Origin: Turneriella parva DSM 21527
GTDB lineage: Bacteria > Spirochaetota > Leptospiria > Turneriellales > Turneriellaceae
Length of the DNA: 64,000 nt
Assembly: GCF_000266885.1 (NCBI RefSeq)
Contig: NC_018020.1
Span: 806,001-870,000 of the forward strand
Direction of reading: 5' to 3'
Each line of letters starts with the position of its first letter. Position 1 is the first letter of the stretch. The position numbers and the translations under genes were made by a program. The notes under the pieces were generated by a model that saw nothing but the letters and a program-made list of their open reading frames with translations, made no database searches and was not told the DNA's origin. Positions 8,782 to 18,269 of the stretch are shown one piece after another.

Positions 8782-11700
8782 ATGGGCTTAAACATATTGT
8801 CCCGGGTTGCGATAACCCGATGGCGAATCGTGACTGCGATTTTTACATTGTCAACTACCCAGGCTTTCAGCATCGTTACCCCTAACGGCACCTTTACTCA
8901 CACAATACCAATAGTAATGCCGCCCGCTCTTGATGGTGTCGGGCCCACTGACTTGGCCTTGACATACAATAGTGCAAATAGCGCGAGCAGCATTGCTGGC
9001 GTCGGCTGGGCACTCTCAGGCGTGCCAATGATTGGCCGGGCCAGGGGTATGCAGTATCTCGGTAGCGACGATTATCATCTCGCTGGCACGAAGCTGCGAA
9101 AAGTCAACAATAGCAGCTATACGTTACCCGGCCAAACGTTTACGCCGCTCTTTACCGATTGTGGCCGCATCGAAACAGAACCATGCAGTTGGGTAGGCGC
9201 CGCCGAAAATGGCTCGCAAGTCTTTTTTGGTTCGAGCAGCAACAGCCGAGTTGAAGCACAAGGCAAGAACGCTTACCGCATTTGGGCCGCAGATAAGATC
9301 GCAAATGCCTCAGGCCTCTTTTACACTATACAGTATCTCGAGTCCGGTGGTGAAATCTATCCTGAAAGAATTACCTATACATATAGCCCAAACAGCCAAC
9401 TCTACAAATATGTTGATTTTGAGTACGAAAACTTATCTGAGCCACAGGTTGTTTACAGCGATGGGGCACCGGTTACAATTCGAAAGAGACTGAAAACAAT
9501 CGAAGTAAAATTGGATAGATACTGTGCGGACCTCTGGGTGACGACATTTTGTTTCGGCGGCAATTCATTTCGGCGGTACTCTTTCAGTTATGCAAAGAGC
9601 CAGGGGACAGGCCGAGATTTGCTAACAGCGATCGAAGTTCGCGACGAAGACGATAATCTTTTGCCAAACAGTGCTGTTTTCACATACTCAGGCGCTGCTG
9701 TAACAGCAACCTATCAGACGTGGCCCGCTGGGACAACCGAGCACATGTACAATGGCGGCGGCAGCATGCGCAGTTATGCCGTAATGTCAGGTGACTTCAA
9801 CGGAGATGGTATCACTGACCTTGCGACGATCCATAAACCCCAAGTCGCCAACGGCTGGGCAAGCTGGATTGCGCTGGAGATATCAACGAAAAACGGCTTT
9901 CGATCTGAGGTTTGGCAATCTCAGGCCGTGCAACAGATGTTCGCAAGCGGCGGTGGCCTAGGCCATTATGCGATAGTACCTGGTGATTTCAACGGTGACG
10001 GTCGAACGGATTTTTCAGTCGCACGAAAAAGTTCTATTGGCCCGGGCGATATCTGGTACCGAGCAATTATCACCGAATACTCAACGGGAACTGGTTTTAC
10101 CACAGTGATCGCCAATAACCCGGTCGGTAAGTTGATGTATGACACCGGAGGTGAGACCTGGGATTATCGGTTTTTGCCAGCCGATATCGACAAAAACGGG
10201 ACAACCGACATTGTCGTAATTGCGGCCACCATTTCGCCACCACCGGGCTGGTACTGGAATGGATTGGCTTGTAACGTTACCGGTTCAATTGCAAACATGT
10301 TCATTTCTGGTGGCTTGATGTCGCAATGCCCTGATATCACAACGAGCTTTTGGGCAGATAATTTTCTGATTCTGCGGAGTGGTTATGGCGAAGGCCTCGG
10401 CCACGCCGAACTTTGGCGATCTGGCGCTGCTCGGCACATATACAATGGCGGGGGCAATATTGCCGATTACAAGATTTTGCCAGTTGATATTAACGCCGAC
10501 GGTTTTACCGACATTGTGATTGCCAAGCGCGGTGGGGGTGGCTGGTCAACATGGTTTGCCGTTGAAAAATCAACTGGCGCAGGTTTTGCCTCAGAGACTT
10601 GGCCAACGCCGACTGCGAGCGTCATTGCTCAAGGTTCTGGCGACTTTATGCTTTTGCCAGGCGACTTCAACGGCGACGGACGCATTGACATTGCGACGAT
10701 ACAGCAGGTGAATACGGTAGATTATTCAAACTGCACGCAGCAGAACCAATGTACGATCCCTAATTTGGATTTCTCATCGGCTAAAAATATTCGCGTTGAC
10801 CTCAACACGGGTACAGGCTTCATTAGTCAGGCTTGGGCTGCCGAAACACCAGCGCTCATGGCCCGCGCTGGCAATGGATTAGATTTCTACAAGGTGTTGC
10901 CAATCGACTATAATCTTGATGGCAAGACTGATTTGGTATTCGCACGGAGTGGCGGGCTAGGTGCGCACATCGAGCCGTGGAACGGCAATTTGCACGTAGA
11001 ATTCTCTACCGGCGCCAGCTTTACCCATAAGGCGCAAACTTCTCAATTAACCCAGACCATGACAAGTGGTGGCCTCGGCGCGGAATTTGAGCTTTTGGCG
11101 GGCGATCTAAATGCCGACAGCATGCCTGACTTACTGATTATTTCGAAAAACAGACTGCCGCATTCGGGACATGCAGGGCTCGACTTGAGTGCAGGCCCTG
11201 TACCAGATCAGATGACCTCAAGCCAATCGCTCTATGGTATTCGTGAAGAAATTAGCTATCGGGTTTCGACTTCGATGCCAGATGCACACCGACCCAAAGT
11301 CGGCACGTATTCAAACCCATATCGCCTGTGGCCTGCACCACAGAATCTGGTAACTGAACATAAGTTATTGGCGAATCGTTTACTTCAAAGCCACTCGGCT
11401 TACGAATATCGGTATGCCAAAGCGTACATTGAACGTACCAGTGCCACCCGGTATCTGGGTTTCGCCGAAACGACCGAACACGATCGTCTGCGCGGCCGCC
11501 GCAAAGAAATTCAGTGGTTTCAAGAACCAGGTTATGCTTTGAAACCCAAAGCCGTCGCGATATACTCAACGTCAGGCAAACTTTTACAACTAGATACTTA
11601 TTCGCCGCCTCTATGGCTGCTTGAGCATTGGCAGCAGTTACACCCGACAGAAGAGCTACCTGAAATGTCATCGGCCCTCACTGCCGTGACACAAACAATC

Positions 11701-14700
11701 GGCGACAGTCCCTATTTGACTATAAAGAGCGTAGAACCAGTACCAACTTCGTTTGAACTTGAAAACCCGAAGACGCGGTTGTTTTTTCATCGCGATGGCG
11801 AAATTAGATACAAATCGATTGTGGCGTACCAAGATAATCACGTGACAAGTAAAATGACGCAGCCAATCGAAGACAGTGACGCGCAACTTCGCCCCTCAAG
11901 GTTTTCAGATTTTTCGGCAATCAATGAGACATTGGATTGGCGACAAATTATTGTCCCGAGCGATGGCAGACCTTTCGAGCGGGTTGCCTATGCTTTCAAC
12001 TCGGGGCCCTTTGACAAACCACGCACAATAAGTCGGTCACTTGGCCGGTTCGTGCCTCTAAATGGCAGCGGCACGATATCGCGGAATATTGCAACTCAAT
12101 ACCTCTATAACTCTGCGGGTCAAATATCTACAGAATATAGTCTCAATACGGGCGCTTCAAAGCACATATATTACGATATGCAGTACGGCCAATTTCCGTT
12201 ATCGACAACTGAATGCGGTAGCCGAGACCAGGAAAATCAACCGGGTAACTGCATCGCTTCAAGCAGTGCATATGACCCACGCTTTGGCAAGGTGATTTTC
12301 ACTGGCAATTATGATCATGGTTTCGCGACGACCAAGTATGACACCCAGGGTCGCTCTGTTGAAGAACTGCGGTACGACAACCATGGTCGCATTTTGCGCA
12401 AGGCTACGACGACGTACAATGAAGACAGCGAAGGCAAGACTTTGAAAGTATGCCAATACTTTGGCGCCTCATTTGAACAGGTTTCGTGCAATCTGACGCG
12501 CACTGACATCATGGGCCGTGAAATGCTACGTGTTTCGCCTGCAGCGCAAGGTGCTGAAAATTCGCAGACCTATTCGGCTGTCAAAATCGAATACGATACA
12601 CTATTCCGCAAATCAAGGGAATCACTGCCATTCTTTTCTGATCAAGAAGGCAACGGTTCGCCAACCGCATGGCTTGTGTACGAATACGACGAACAAGATC
12701 GAATCATAAGCGTTCGCGCGGCCAACGGCAGCACGACTCGCATGGAATACAACCAACCTTTCGAAAGTTGTGAAGGCGAAAGTTATTGCACACCGCCTCT
12801 TGGCGTGGCTTCGCGCGTGACAACGATTGAACCCAATGGCAAACGAAAAGATATCTATAAGAACGCGCAGGGTAAACCTCTGCGCATTGTCGATGGTGCC
12901 CGTAGCGCATCACCCTTGGTCACAACATTCGATTACTTTGAGAATGGTAAGATTAAGACTATTCGATCACCTCAAGATACGATCACCTACGAATACGACC
13001 ATCTCGCAGGTCTCGTGACAAAAATTTCCAGCCAGAAAAATGGCATCGAAAGCCTTGAGTACGACTACGTCGGCGCTGCTCTTGGTGAAACCGGCAAGGG
13101 TGGTTTCATGAAGCCCTCGCGTATTGCGCGATATGGTTTTGGCCAGACCCCCAATGCGGGCATTGGCACTACATTCGAGTACGACGATTGGGGCCGTATC
13201 AAAGAAAAGAGAGATTACATTGGCCCCGATAATATCGGTGGCTTTACGGAACAGACGACTTTTGCTTACGGCGAGACAGCAAGCACATACGGCGCAAATC
13301 GGCTGACTTCTGTTAGCCACTTAACCCGTACCAATGGTTCATTCTGGCAAGATAAACCCAGCTTAGTTGAAGGCAGCAATACTATCAAGAAGCGATTTCA
13401 CTACGATGCGCTTGGTAACACGGTGGGCACAGTTGTGGATATTTTTGACAATATCAGCAATCTTTCAAACGCCTTGCCTTACCATGCCATAACCACCACC
13501 GATTTTGATGAGCTCGGCCGCAAGAAATCTGTCACGTATCCTGATATGGCAGTGAGCGAGTTTCAGTACGCTGGCGCAACGAGCTTGGTCACTGCCATCA
13601 ACCATGAAGGTATCGCAATTGCCCATTACAGCGACTACAACCCTGCTGGAAAGTTTACACGCAGCCAGCTGGCAAACGGCGTAAAACACGAATACGCATT
13701 TGATGCACAAACACAGATGCTCTCGCACCTCAAAGTTTTCTCCGCCGGTAACCAGATTCTCGCTGACCTCGGTTATCTTTTCGATGGGCATGGTAATCTG
13801 ACTCAAATCACAGACAGCGTCATGCCTGAAGCGAGCTATACTTACGCTTATGATATACATAATCGGCTGAAGACGGCCGCACGTGGCGACGGCGAGCATT
13901 TCAGCTATGCATTCGACAATTTAGGCAACCTGACACAGAAAGAATACACGCGAAATGTGTATGCCCCTAACACTACACACCTGGTGCGCAGCGACATCGC
14001 GTCGCCGACCGCCGAAGCGATGACCATCACGGCGACGCATGATGATCAAGGCAACCTAATTCGAAAAACCTCGAATGCTCTATCGCAGAACTTTATTTAT
14101 AACGGCCACAATATGCTCGCTTACGCCGAAGAAACAGCAGGCAAATTTGCAGGCCAGGCGGTTCAGTTCTTGTACGATGAAACCGGGCAGCGTTACAAGA
14201 AAATACTTTTACCGCGCTGCACAGGCGGGCCTGAGAACTTTCAATGCCCAAGAACTGCGGATAATCCCCGAGTTGAGACATACTATTTTGGCGGTATTGA
14301 AGTGCGGCAGCTTGCTAAGTACGACGCTCAAGGCAATCAGCCAGAGTGGACGACCCAGAAGCAGCGCTTCATTTTTGGGCCTTCTGGCGATCGCTTAGCC
14401 ATGGTCGTCGACGAAGTAAAAGGCGGCATGCTCGCCATGACCAGCGACGCGCGTTTTTACGTTGCTCAGGCGAACCTGGCAAATATGAACACGATGTCAG
14501 GCCTCGCACAGTTTACAGGCTACCTCGCAGTGGCCTACACCCTCGAAGCCAAAACCTTTATTCTCGCAAACAAACGGTTATTGATGCTAGTTGCACTTGC
14601 AATCTGTCTGGCCGTATTTTTCATTTTGATGCTGCACTACGAGCGCGACGCCTTTGGCGCCGCCCGCCGCACTCTCGCGCTGGCTTTCGCGAGCGCGTTC

Positions 14701-16113
14701 TTGACGGCTAACTGCGCGCGCACGAACCCAGCCTTGCAAGCACCTGGTTATGCGAGTCTCGACGAGGGCGCGGTCATGTCAGAGCTTCTTGCAGGCGTGC
14801 CGCCGGGCATGCATTTTTACCACCAGAACCACTTGCAATCCGCCGTGCTCATTACCGACTCGCGCGGTGACGAAGAGATGCGCATTCATTATTTGCCGTT
14901 CGGTGAGATCGACCAAAATCTGACCGGCAAATTGAATCTTGAGACAGGCGAGCTTGAAAAATCGACCGCGCAGGTGGCGATGGGCAGCGTCGCCGCCCGC
15001 TACACTGATCAGACTCTTGACTACGAAGTCGGCCTCATGTACTACAACGCCCGTTATTACGACCCGCAGCTCGGCGTCTTCACCAGCGCCGACAGCGTAA
15101 TACCCGATGGCGGCGACCCGATGGCATACAACCGCCACGCGTACGTGCGCGGCAACCCGATCATGTACAACGACCCCACCGGCCATTGGTGGTTTGTACC
15201 GTTTCTCATCGGCGCGATCATAGGGGGTATTGCCGCGGGTACTGGTGGCAATTTCGCCGGTTGGGTCAATAGAACAGTGGAGTTCAATTGGGGCGCGGCC
15301 GTCAAAGGTGCACTCGCAGGCGGCCTCGCTGCTGTCACAGGTGCGTGGGTCACGACGGCGGTCGCAGCCGCCGCACCCCTCGCTGCGCAAGGCACGTACG
15401 CACTCGCGGTGACGCAGGGCATGACAGCTGGCTATGCAGCTGGTTTCGTTGGCGGCGCGGCAAATGCGTGGCTTAACGAGGCCAGCTTTTGGGACGGCAT
15501 CGCGCAGGGTATGGTGGGCGGTTCGATAGGGCTTTTCAGCGGCCTGGTGCTTGCAAGCGTGGCGTATGGTTGGGATGCTATGCGCGCGAAAGACTACGCC
15601 GCTAACTTAACAGAATTGGATGAACTTCAAGCTCAAATGAACCTGCGCGAGGGCTACGAGTTGTGTGCAAGCGAGCGCGCGGGCTGCGGTATGGTGAGTT
15701 TAGATGATGTCGAATGGGCACCCATCTATGAAAATTCAAATGGCCCAACCAAGCTTCCATTCAAGAAGTCACAGATTACCTTCAAGTATGCCGATCCGGA
15801 CTATCCATCTCATCGCGGGATAGATTATGGTAAGCCAACGGGCGTGCCAGTGCCGTCAACGACTGATGGGCAAGGTTTCATAGGCGTGTCTGAACGATAT
15901 GGTTTACATCTGCGCGTTGTACATGCCCGTGGTGAATCAATGTATGCACACCTGTCTCAGGTTAATGTTCAACACGGGGCCCGGGTTTCCATGAATCAAG
16001 TTATTGGCAGAACGGGTAATACAGGCTGGGATTTCGTCAGTAATGTACGTGTTGGCAGACACTTGCATTATGGTGTACGAATAAGGGGCGTTTTAGTTAA
16101 TCCTGCGCCATGA
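8782..16113 (+). CDS. Giant secreted SpvB/FG-GAP/Rhs protein with C-terminal M23 peptidase domain
   Basis: Start chosen at ATG 8782 because GGAGGG at 8771-8776 is well spaced before it; GTG 8767 would add 5 residues. Product 2,443 residues. Order: signal-peptide-like N-terminus (cleavage near TTQA/FS); SpvB-like region (GVGWALSGVPMIGRARG); about seven FG-GAP/calcium-loop repeats (GDFNGDGITD and variants, ~340-790); YD/Rhs repeats (~1190-1880); an odd hydrophobic insert (~1930-1995); Rhs core (YYNARYYDPQLGVFTSADS, then YNDPTGHW, ~2090-2140); Gly/Ala-rich hydrophobic stretch; and a terminal M23/LytM endopeptidase domain with HRGIDYG, MYAHLS, GNTG and HLH zinc-ligand motifs. The family makes shells that enclose a C-terminal toxin; here the cargo would cut peptidoglycan cross-links. 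Composition is A+T-rich outside ~14.3-15.6 kb. The following gene overlaps by ATGA. Confidence 0.88.
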   Translation: MGLNILSRVAITRWRIVTAIFTLSTTQAFSIVTPNGTFTHTIPIVMPPALDGVGPTDLALTYNSANSASSIAGVGWALSGVPMIGRARGMQYLGSDDYHLAGTKLRKVNNSSYTLPGQTFTPLFTDCGRIETEPCSWVGAAENGSQVFFGSSSNSRVEAQGKNAYRIWAADKIANASGLFYTIQYLESGGEIYPERITYTYSPNSQLYKYVDFEYENLSEPQVVYSDGAPVTIRKRLKTIEVKLDRYCADLWVTTFCFGGNSFRRYSFSYAKSQGTGRDLLTAIEVRDEDDNLLPNSAVFTYSGAAVTATYQTWPAGTTEHMYNGGGSMRSYAVMSGDFNGDGITDLATIHKPQVANGWASWIALEISTKNGFRSEVWQSQAVQQMFASGGGLGHYAIVPGDFNGDGRTDFSVARKSSIGPGDIWYRAIITEYSTGTGFTTVIANNPVGKLMYDTGGETWDYRFLPADIDKNGTTDIVVIAATISPPPGWYWNGLACNVTGSIANMFISGGLMSQCPDITTSFWADNFLILRSGYGEGLGHAELWRSGAARHIYNGGGNIADYKILPVDINADGFTDIVIAKRGGGGWSTWFAVEKSTGAGFASETWPTPTASVIAQGSGDFMLLPGDFNGDGRIDIATIQQVNTVDYSNCTQQNQCTIPNLDFSSAKNIRVDLNTGTGFISQAWAAETPALMARAGNGLDFYKVLPIDYNLDGKTDLVFARSGGLGAHIEPWNGNLHVEFSTGASFTHKAQTSQLTQTMTSGGLGAEFELLAGDLNADSMPDLLIISKNRLPHSGHAGLDLSAGPVPDQMTSSQSLYGIREEISYRVSTSMPDAHRPKVGTYSNPYRLWPAPQNLVTEHKLLANRLLQSHSAYEYRYAKAYIERTSATRYLGFAETTEHDRLRGRRKEIQWFQEPGYALKPKAVAIYSTSGKLLQLDTYSPPLWLLEHWQQLHPTEELPEMSSALTAVTQTIGDSPYLTIKSVEPVPTSFELENPKTRLFFHRDGEIRYKSIVAYQDNHVTSKMTQPIEDSDAQLRPSRFSDFSAINETLDWRQIIVPSDGRPFERVAYAFNSGPFDKPRTISRSLGRFVPLNGSGTISRNIATQYLYNSAGQISTEYSLNTGASKHIYYDMQYGQFPLSTTECGSRDQENQPGNCIASSSAYDPRFGKVIFTGNYDHGFATTKYDTQGRSVEELRYDNHGRILRKATTTYNEDSEGKTLKVCQYFGASFEQVSCNLTRTDIMGREMLRVSPAAQGAENSQTYSAVKIEYDTLFRKSRESLPFFSDQEGNGSPTAWLVYEYDEQDRIISVRAANGSTTRMEYNQPFESCEGESYCTPPLGVASRVTTIEPNGKRKDIYKNAQGKPLRIVDGARSASPLVTTFDYFENGKIKTIRSPQDTITYEYDHLAGLVTKISSQKNGIESLEYDYVGAALGETGKGGFMKPSRIARYGFGQTPNAGIGTTFEYDDWGRIKEKRDYIGPDNIGGFTEQTTFAYGETASTYGANRLTSVSHLTRTNGSFWQDKPSLVEGSNTIKKRFHYDALGNTVGTVVDIFDNISNLSNALPYHAITTTDFDELGRKKSVTYPDMAVSEFQYAGATSLVTAINHEGIAIAHYSDYNPAGKFTRSQLANGVKHEYAFDAQTQMLSHLKVFSAGNQILADLGYLFDGHGNLTQITDSVMPEASYTYAYDIHNRLKTAARGDGEHFSYAFDNLGNLTQKEYTRNVYAPNTTHLVRSDIASPTAEAMTITATHDDQGNLIRKTSNALSQNFIYNGHNMLAYAEETAGKFAGQAVQFLYDETGQRYKKILLPRCTGGPENFQCPRTADNPRVETYYFGGIEVRQLAKYDAQGNQPEWTTQKQRFIFGPSGDRLAMVVDEVKGGMLAMTSDARFYVAQANLANMNTMSGLAQFTGYLAVAYTLEAKTFILANKRLLMLVALAICLAVFFILMLHYERDAFGAARRTLALAFASAFLTANCARTNPALQAPGYASLDEGAVMSELLAGVPPGMHFYHQNHLQSAVLITDSRGDEEMRIHYLPFGEIDQNLTGKLNLETGELEKSTAQVAMGSVAARYTDQTLDYEVGLMYYNARYYDPQLGVFTSADSVIPDGGDPMAYNRHAYVRGNPIMYNDPTGHWWFVPFLIGAIIGGIAAGTGGNFAGWVNRTVEFNWGAAVKGALAGGLAAVTGAWVTTAVAAAAPLAAQGTYALAVTQGMTAGYAAGFVGGAANAWLNEASFWDGIAQGMVGGSIGLFSGLVLASVAYGWDAMRAKDYAANLTELDELQAQMNLREGYELCASERAGCGMVSLDDVEWAPIYENSNGPTKLPFKKSQITFKYADPDYPSHRGIDYGKPTGVPVPSTTDGQGFIGVSERYGLHLRVVHARGESMYAHLSQVNVQHGARVSMNQVIGRTGNTGWDFVSNVRVGRHLHYGVRIRGVLVNPAP

Positions 16114-16508
16114 TGAGTCTCAAAGGGTATCCGTTGTTGGTTTTTTTTTGTATTCTGGCAGCATGTTCAGGCGACATCAGCAGCCAACAACCAAATATAA
16201 TCGGCACGTACTATCATCAGGGGCAGTGTCTAGCAGACCGCCCAGAGAAAACTGCCCTCAAAATCGCCTCAGACGGAAAATTCACGGCAGCGTTCTGGAC
16301 ATGCAACACGATGCGGCAAGTCTCGGGAACATATAGCATCTTGAACAGCACCATTGAGTTTAGATTTGCGCCACCTTCAAGCAGAACGCTTCGATTCAAA
16401 ATTGAAGGCAACCGCATAATACCTTTTGATAGAGAGCGAACATTTTATGGTTGCGGCATAGCTGCTGAATGTGATGCCGCATTAGATTATTATTCAAGAA
16501 TTCGTTAA
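16110..16508 (+). CDS. Small lipoprotein, candidate immunity protein
   Basis: 132 residues with a lipoprotein signal, lipobox ILAAC (Cys19). The start overlaps the Rhs stop as ATGA, so translation is probably coupled. The mature part is a compact beta-rich domain with several cysteines and reads like a lipocalin-style small domain, but no family is recognised. Because the upstream toxin tip is a peptidoglycan peptidase acting in the periplasm, a membrane-anchored periplasmic inhibitor is the expected form of immunity protein; this role is inferred from position and localisation only. The signal-peptide codons include a run of nine T (16141-16149), a possible slippage site. Confidence 0.75.
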   Translation: MMSLKGYPLLVFFCILAACSGDISSQQPNIIGTYYHQGQCLADRPEKTALKIASDGKFTAAFWTCNTMRQVSGTYSILNSTIEFRFAPPSSRTLRFKIEGNRIIPFDRERTFYGCGIAAECDAALDYYSRIR

Positions 16509-16592
16509 GAACTTCGAGGAATTCATGGTTAAGCGCAACACGTACGTACGCGGTAGCCGATAGGTATGCAAGTCAAACTGCATTGAGGTAAC

Positions 16593-17156
16593 ATGAAAAA
16601 CCACAAATTTTTTATGGTCGCTTTTGGTGTTCTGGTTCTTTTGGCAAACTGCACCAAGAAACCCGAATCTGTGACCAACGTTGTTAGTCCTAGGCTCGGA
16701 TTAGGTAAAAATTTCTCGCTGATTTTGCCTTTTCCCTCTGGTGATCGCGTAAAAGTTACTGTGATCATACCTCAAATCTGGCAAATTGACGGCAATATAG
16801 CAGGCCCCGTAATTCAGGCCACGGGCGATATCGACAAGCGAATAGAATTTTCAGGCTATTTCGCCACAGCGACCGCCAGCGTGAATGCCTTTAGGAAAGA
16901 CTTGGCCAAAAATGAGAGAATTCTTCGCCAAAATAAAATTTCGAAAATGTATACTCTCTATGTGACAAGTAACTCGGCAGCCTACGGGGAGACCGGTGAT
17001 CAATCGGTTCGAGGTAAAATAACAAACGTATACATCGTTGATAGTCAAGATAGATATCAATCTGTGATGTTTTACGAGGTCGCGACAACCGCAGAAGAAC
17101 GCGGCTTAACCGCTTTAATGATTGAGAAAATGACTATTGAAATACTATCAGATTGA
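16593..17156 (+). CDS. Hypothetical lipoprotein downstream of the Rhs gene
   Basis: 187 residues with lipobox LLANC (Cys20) after a hydrophobic signal; the remainder is a soluble, mixed alpha/beta periplasmic domain. I do not recognise the family. It is 84 bp after the first lipoprotein, on the same strand and with the same low G+C, so it probably arrived with the Rhs gene. It may be a second or an older immunity gene; accessory cassettes behind Rhs toxins often stack orphan immunity genes. Function not demonstrable from sequence. Confidence 0.7.
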   Translation: MKNHKFFMVAFGVLVLLANCTKKPESVTNVVSPRLGLGKNFSLILPFPSGDRVKVTVIIPQIWQIDGNIAGPVIQATGDIDKRIEFSGYFATATASVNAFRKDLAKNERILRQNKISKMYTLYVTSNSAAYGETGDQSVRGKITNVYIVDSQDRYQSVMFYEVATTAEERGLTALMIEKMTIEILSD

Positions 17157-17212
17157 GCGAAAAATGCCTCGGCGTCAAGAAATTGAGGGCCTGCGAAACG
17201 GGGAATCGTCCC

Positions 17213-18148
17213 CTATGATGCCGGCTGCGCTTCTTCTTTAGTCGTTTCAGCAGCGGTATCTTTACTGCTGAACCGATAGCCCACCGTCAACTGGTAATAG
17301 CTCGCATTGCCGCCGTTTTGCGATGACTTGCCCGATTGCGCCATGGCGCCGATACTGATTTCGTTGACGAATATATCAAAACCGGTTGAGAAGGTCGTAC
17401 TCGCCGGCACCTCGTAGCTCGCGCTGTAGGCGTCGGTCGTTTTTGTGCCGGGGTCGTCGGTCATCGTCGCACTGCCACTGAGGCTCGACACCACAAAAAA
17501 GGGACTCACACGCACCAACTGCCCCAGTGGAATATCGATCTGCATACCGGCCTGCAGGCCGCCGAGCATGATCGTTGTGGTGAGTGTATCAGTAAAGCCC
17601 GTGTAGGTAGTGCCCGTCGCCGCATAATATTTATTGTAAAGGGTTTTGAGCGTCAGCGAAGTGATATTGAGACTTGGCCCTGCGAACAGAATGGCGTTAA
17701 AGAGTGGCGAGCGCACGACCTGAACCTCGGCGTTACCCGAAAAGCTGACGGTCACCGAAGTGGCGTTGGCTGTTTTGGCGGGTATGGGTGTGTAATAGCC
17801 GAGAAAACTACCCGTCGCCGAATATGCAGGCAGCGGCGACAGCGGCCCGACGCCGGGCAATTTGCCGCTGAGATACATGAGCCCTGCCATGCCATCGAGG
17901 GCAAAACTTTCGGTGAATGCCTTGCGCCCCTTACCAAAAATACTGAGACCATTGAAGGTATACTCGCTGAAGGTGAGATTGACGTAGCTGACGTCGATCT
18001 TACCGTCTGTCGTGCCGGCTTCGAAATATGGATACGGTATCGGCGCGGGCGACAGCTGAAAGCTGCTTTCTGACGAAGATGAACTCGCCGCTAGCTGCGA
18101 TGAACAGAGAGCCAAGGTAACTGATAAAAGCCATACGGGTATGCGCAT
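17213..18148 (-). CDS. Outer-membrane beta-barrel-like protein
   Basis: 311 residues with a Sec signal peptide (cleavage near QLAA/SSSS), then alternating hydrophobic/polar strands and many Gly, Ser, Thr and aromatic residues; the penultimate strand reads YYQLTVGYRFS, typical of barrel closing strands, followed by a short charged tail. No enzyme motif. It is probably an outer-membrane porin-like or adhesion protein of unknown function. Codon usage returns here to the G+C-rich host pattern after the A+T-rich Rhs block. Stands alone, divergent from the ion-channel operon. Confidence 0.65.
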   Translation of the reverse strand: MRIPVWLLSVTLALCSSQLAASSSSSESSFQLSPAPIPYPYFEAGTTDGKIDVSYVNLTFSEYTFNGLSIFGKGRKAFTESFALDGMAGLMYLSGKLPGVGPLSPLPAYSATGSFLGYYTPIPAKTANATSVTVSFSGNAEVQVVRSPLFNAILFAGPSLNITSLTLKTLYNKYYAATGTTYTGFTDTLTTTIMLGGLQAGMQIDIPLGQLVRVSPFFVVSSLSGSATMTDDPGTKTTDAYSASYEVPASTTFSTGFDIFVNEISIGAMAQSGKSSQNGGNASYYQLTVGYRFSSKDTAAETTKEEAQPAS

Positions 18149-18269
18149 AAGCCCACTGCAAACTGTCGACTTAATTGTCCACTATATAAATCCTCAGGTC
18201 ATTAAACTGACATTGCGGTTTTTTCGCGCATGACAACGTGAAACTGATTTCATAAGCTGTGAGGTGGGT

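Noticed and set aside
14779-15390. 203-codon open frame on the minus strand inside the Rhs core
   Set aside because: It is antisense to strongly conserved Rhs core sequence, has no ribosome-binding site, and is explained by high G+C at third positions.
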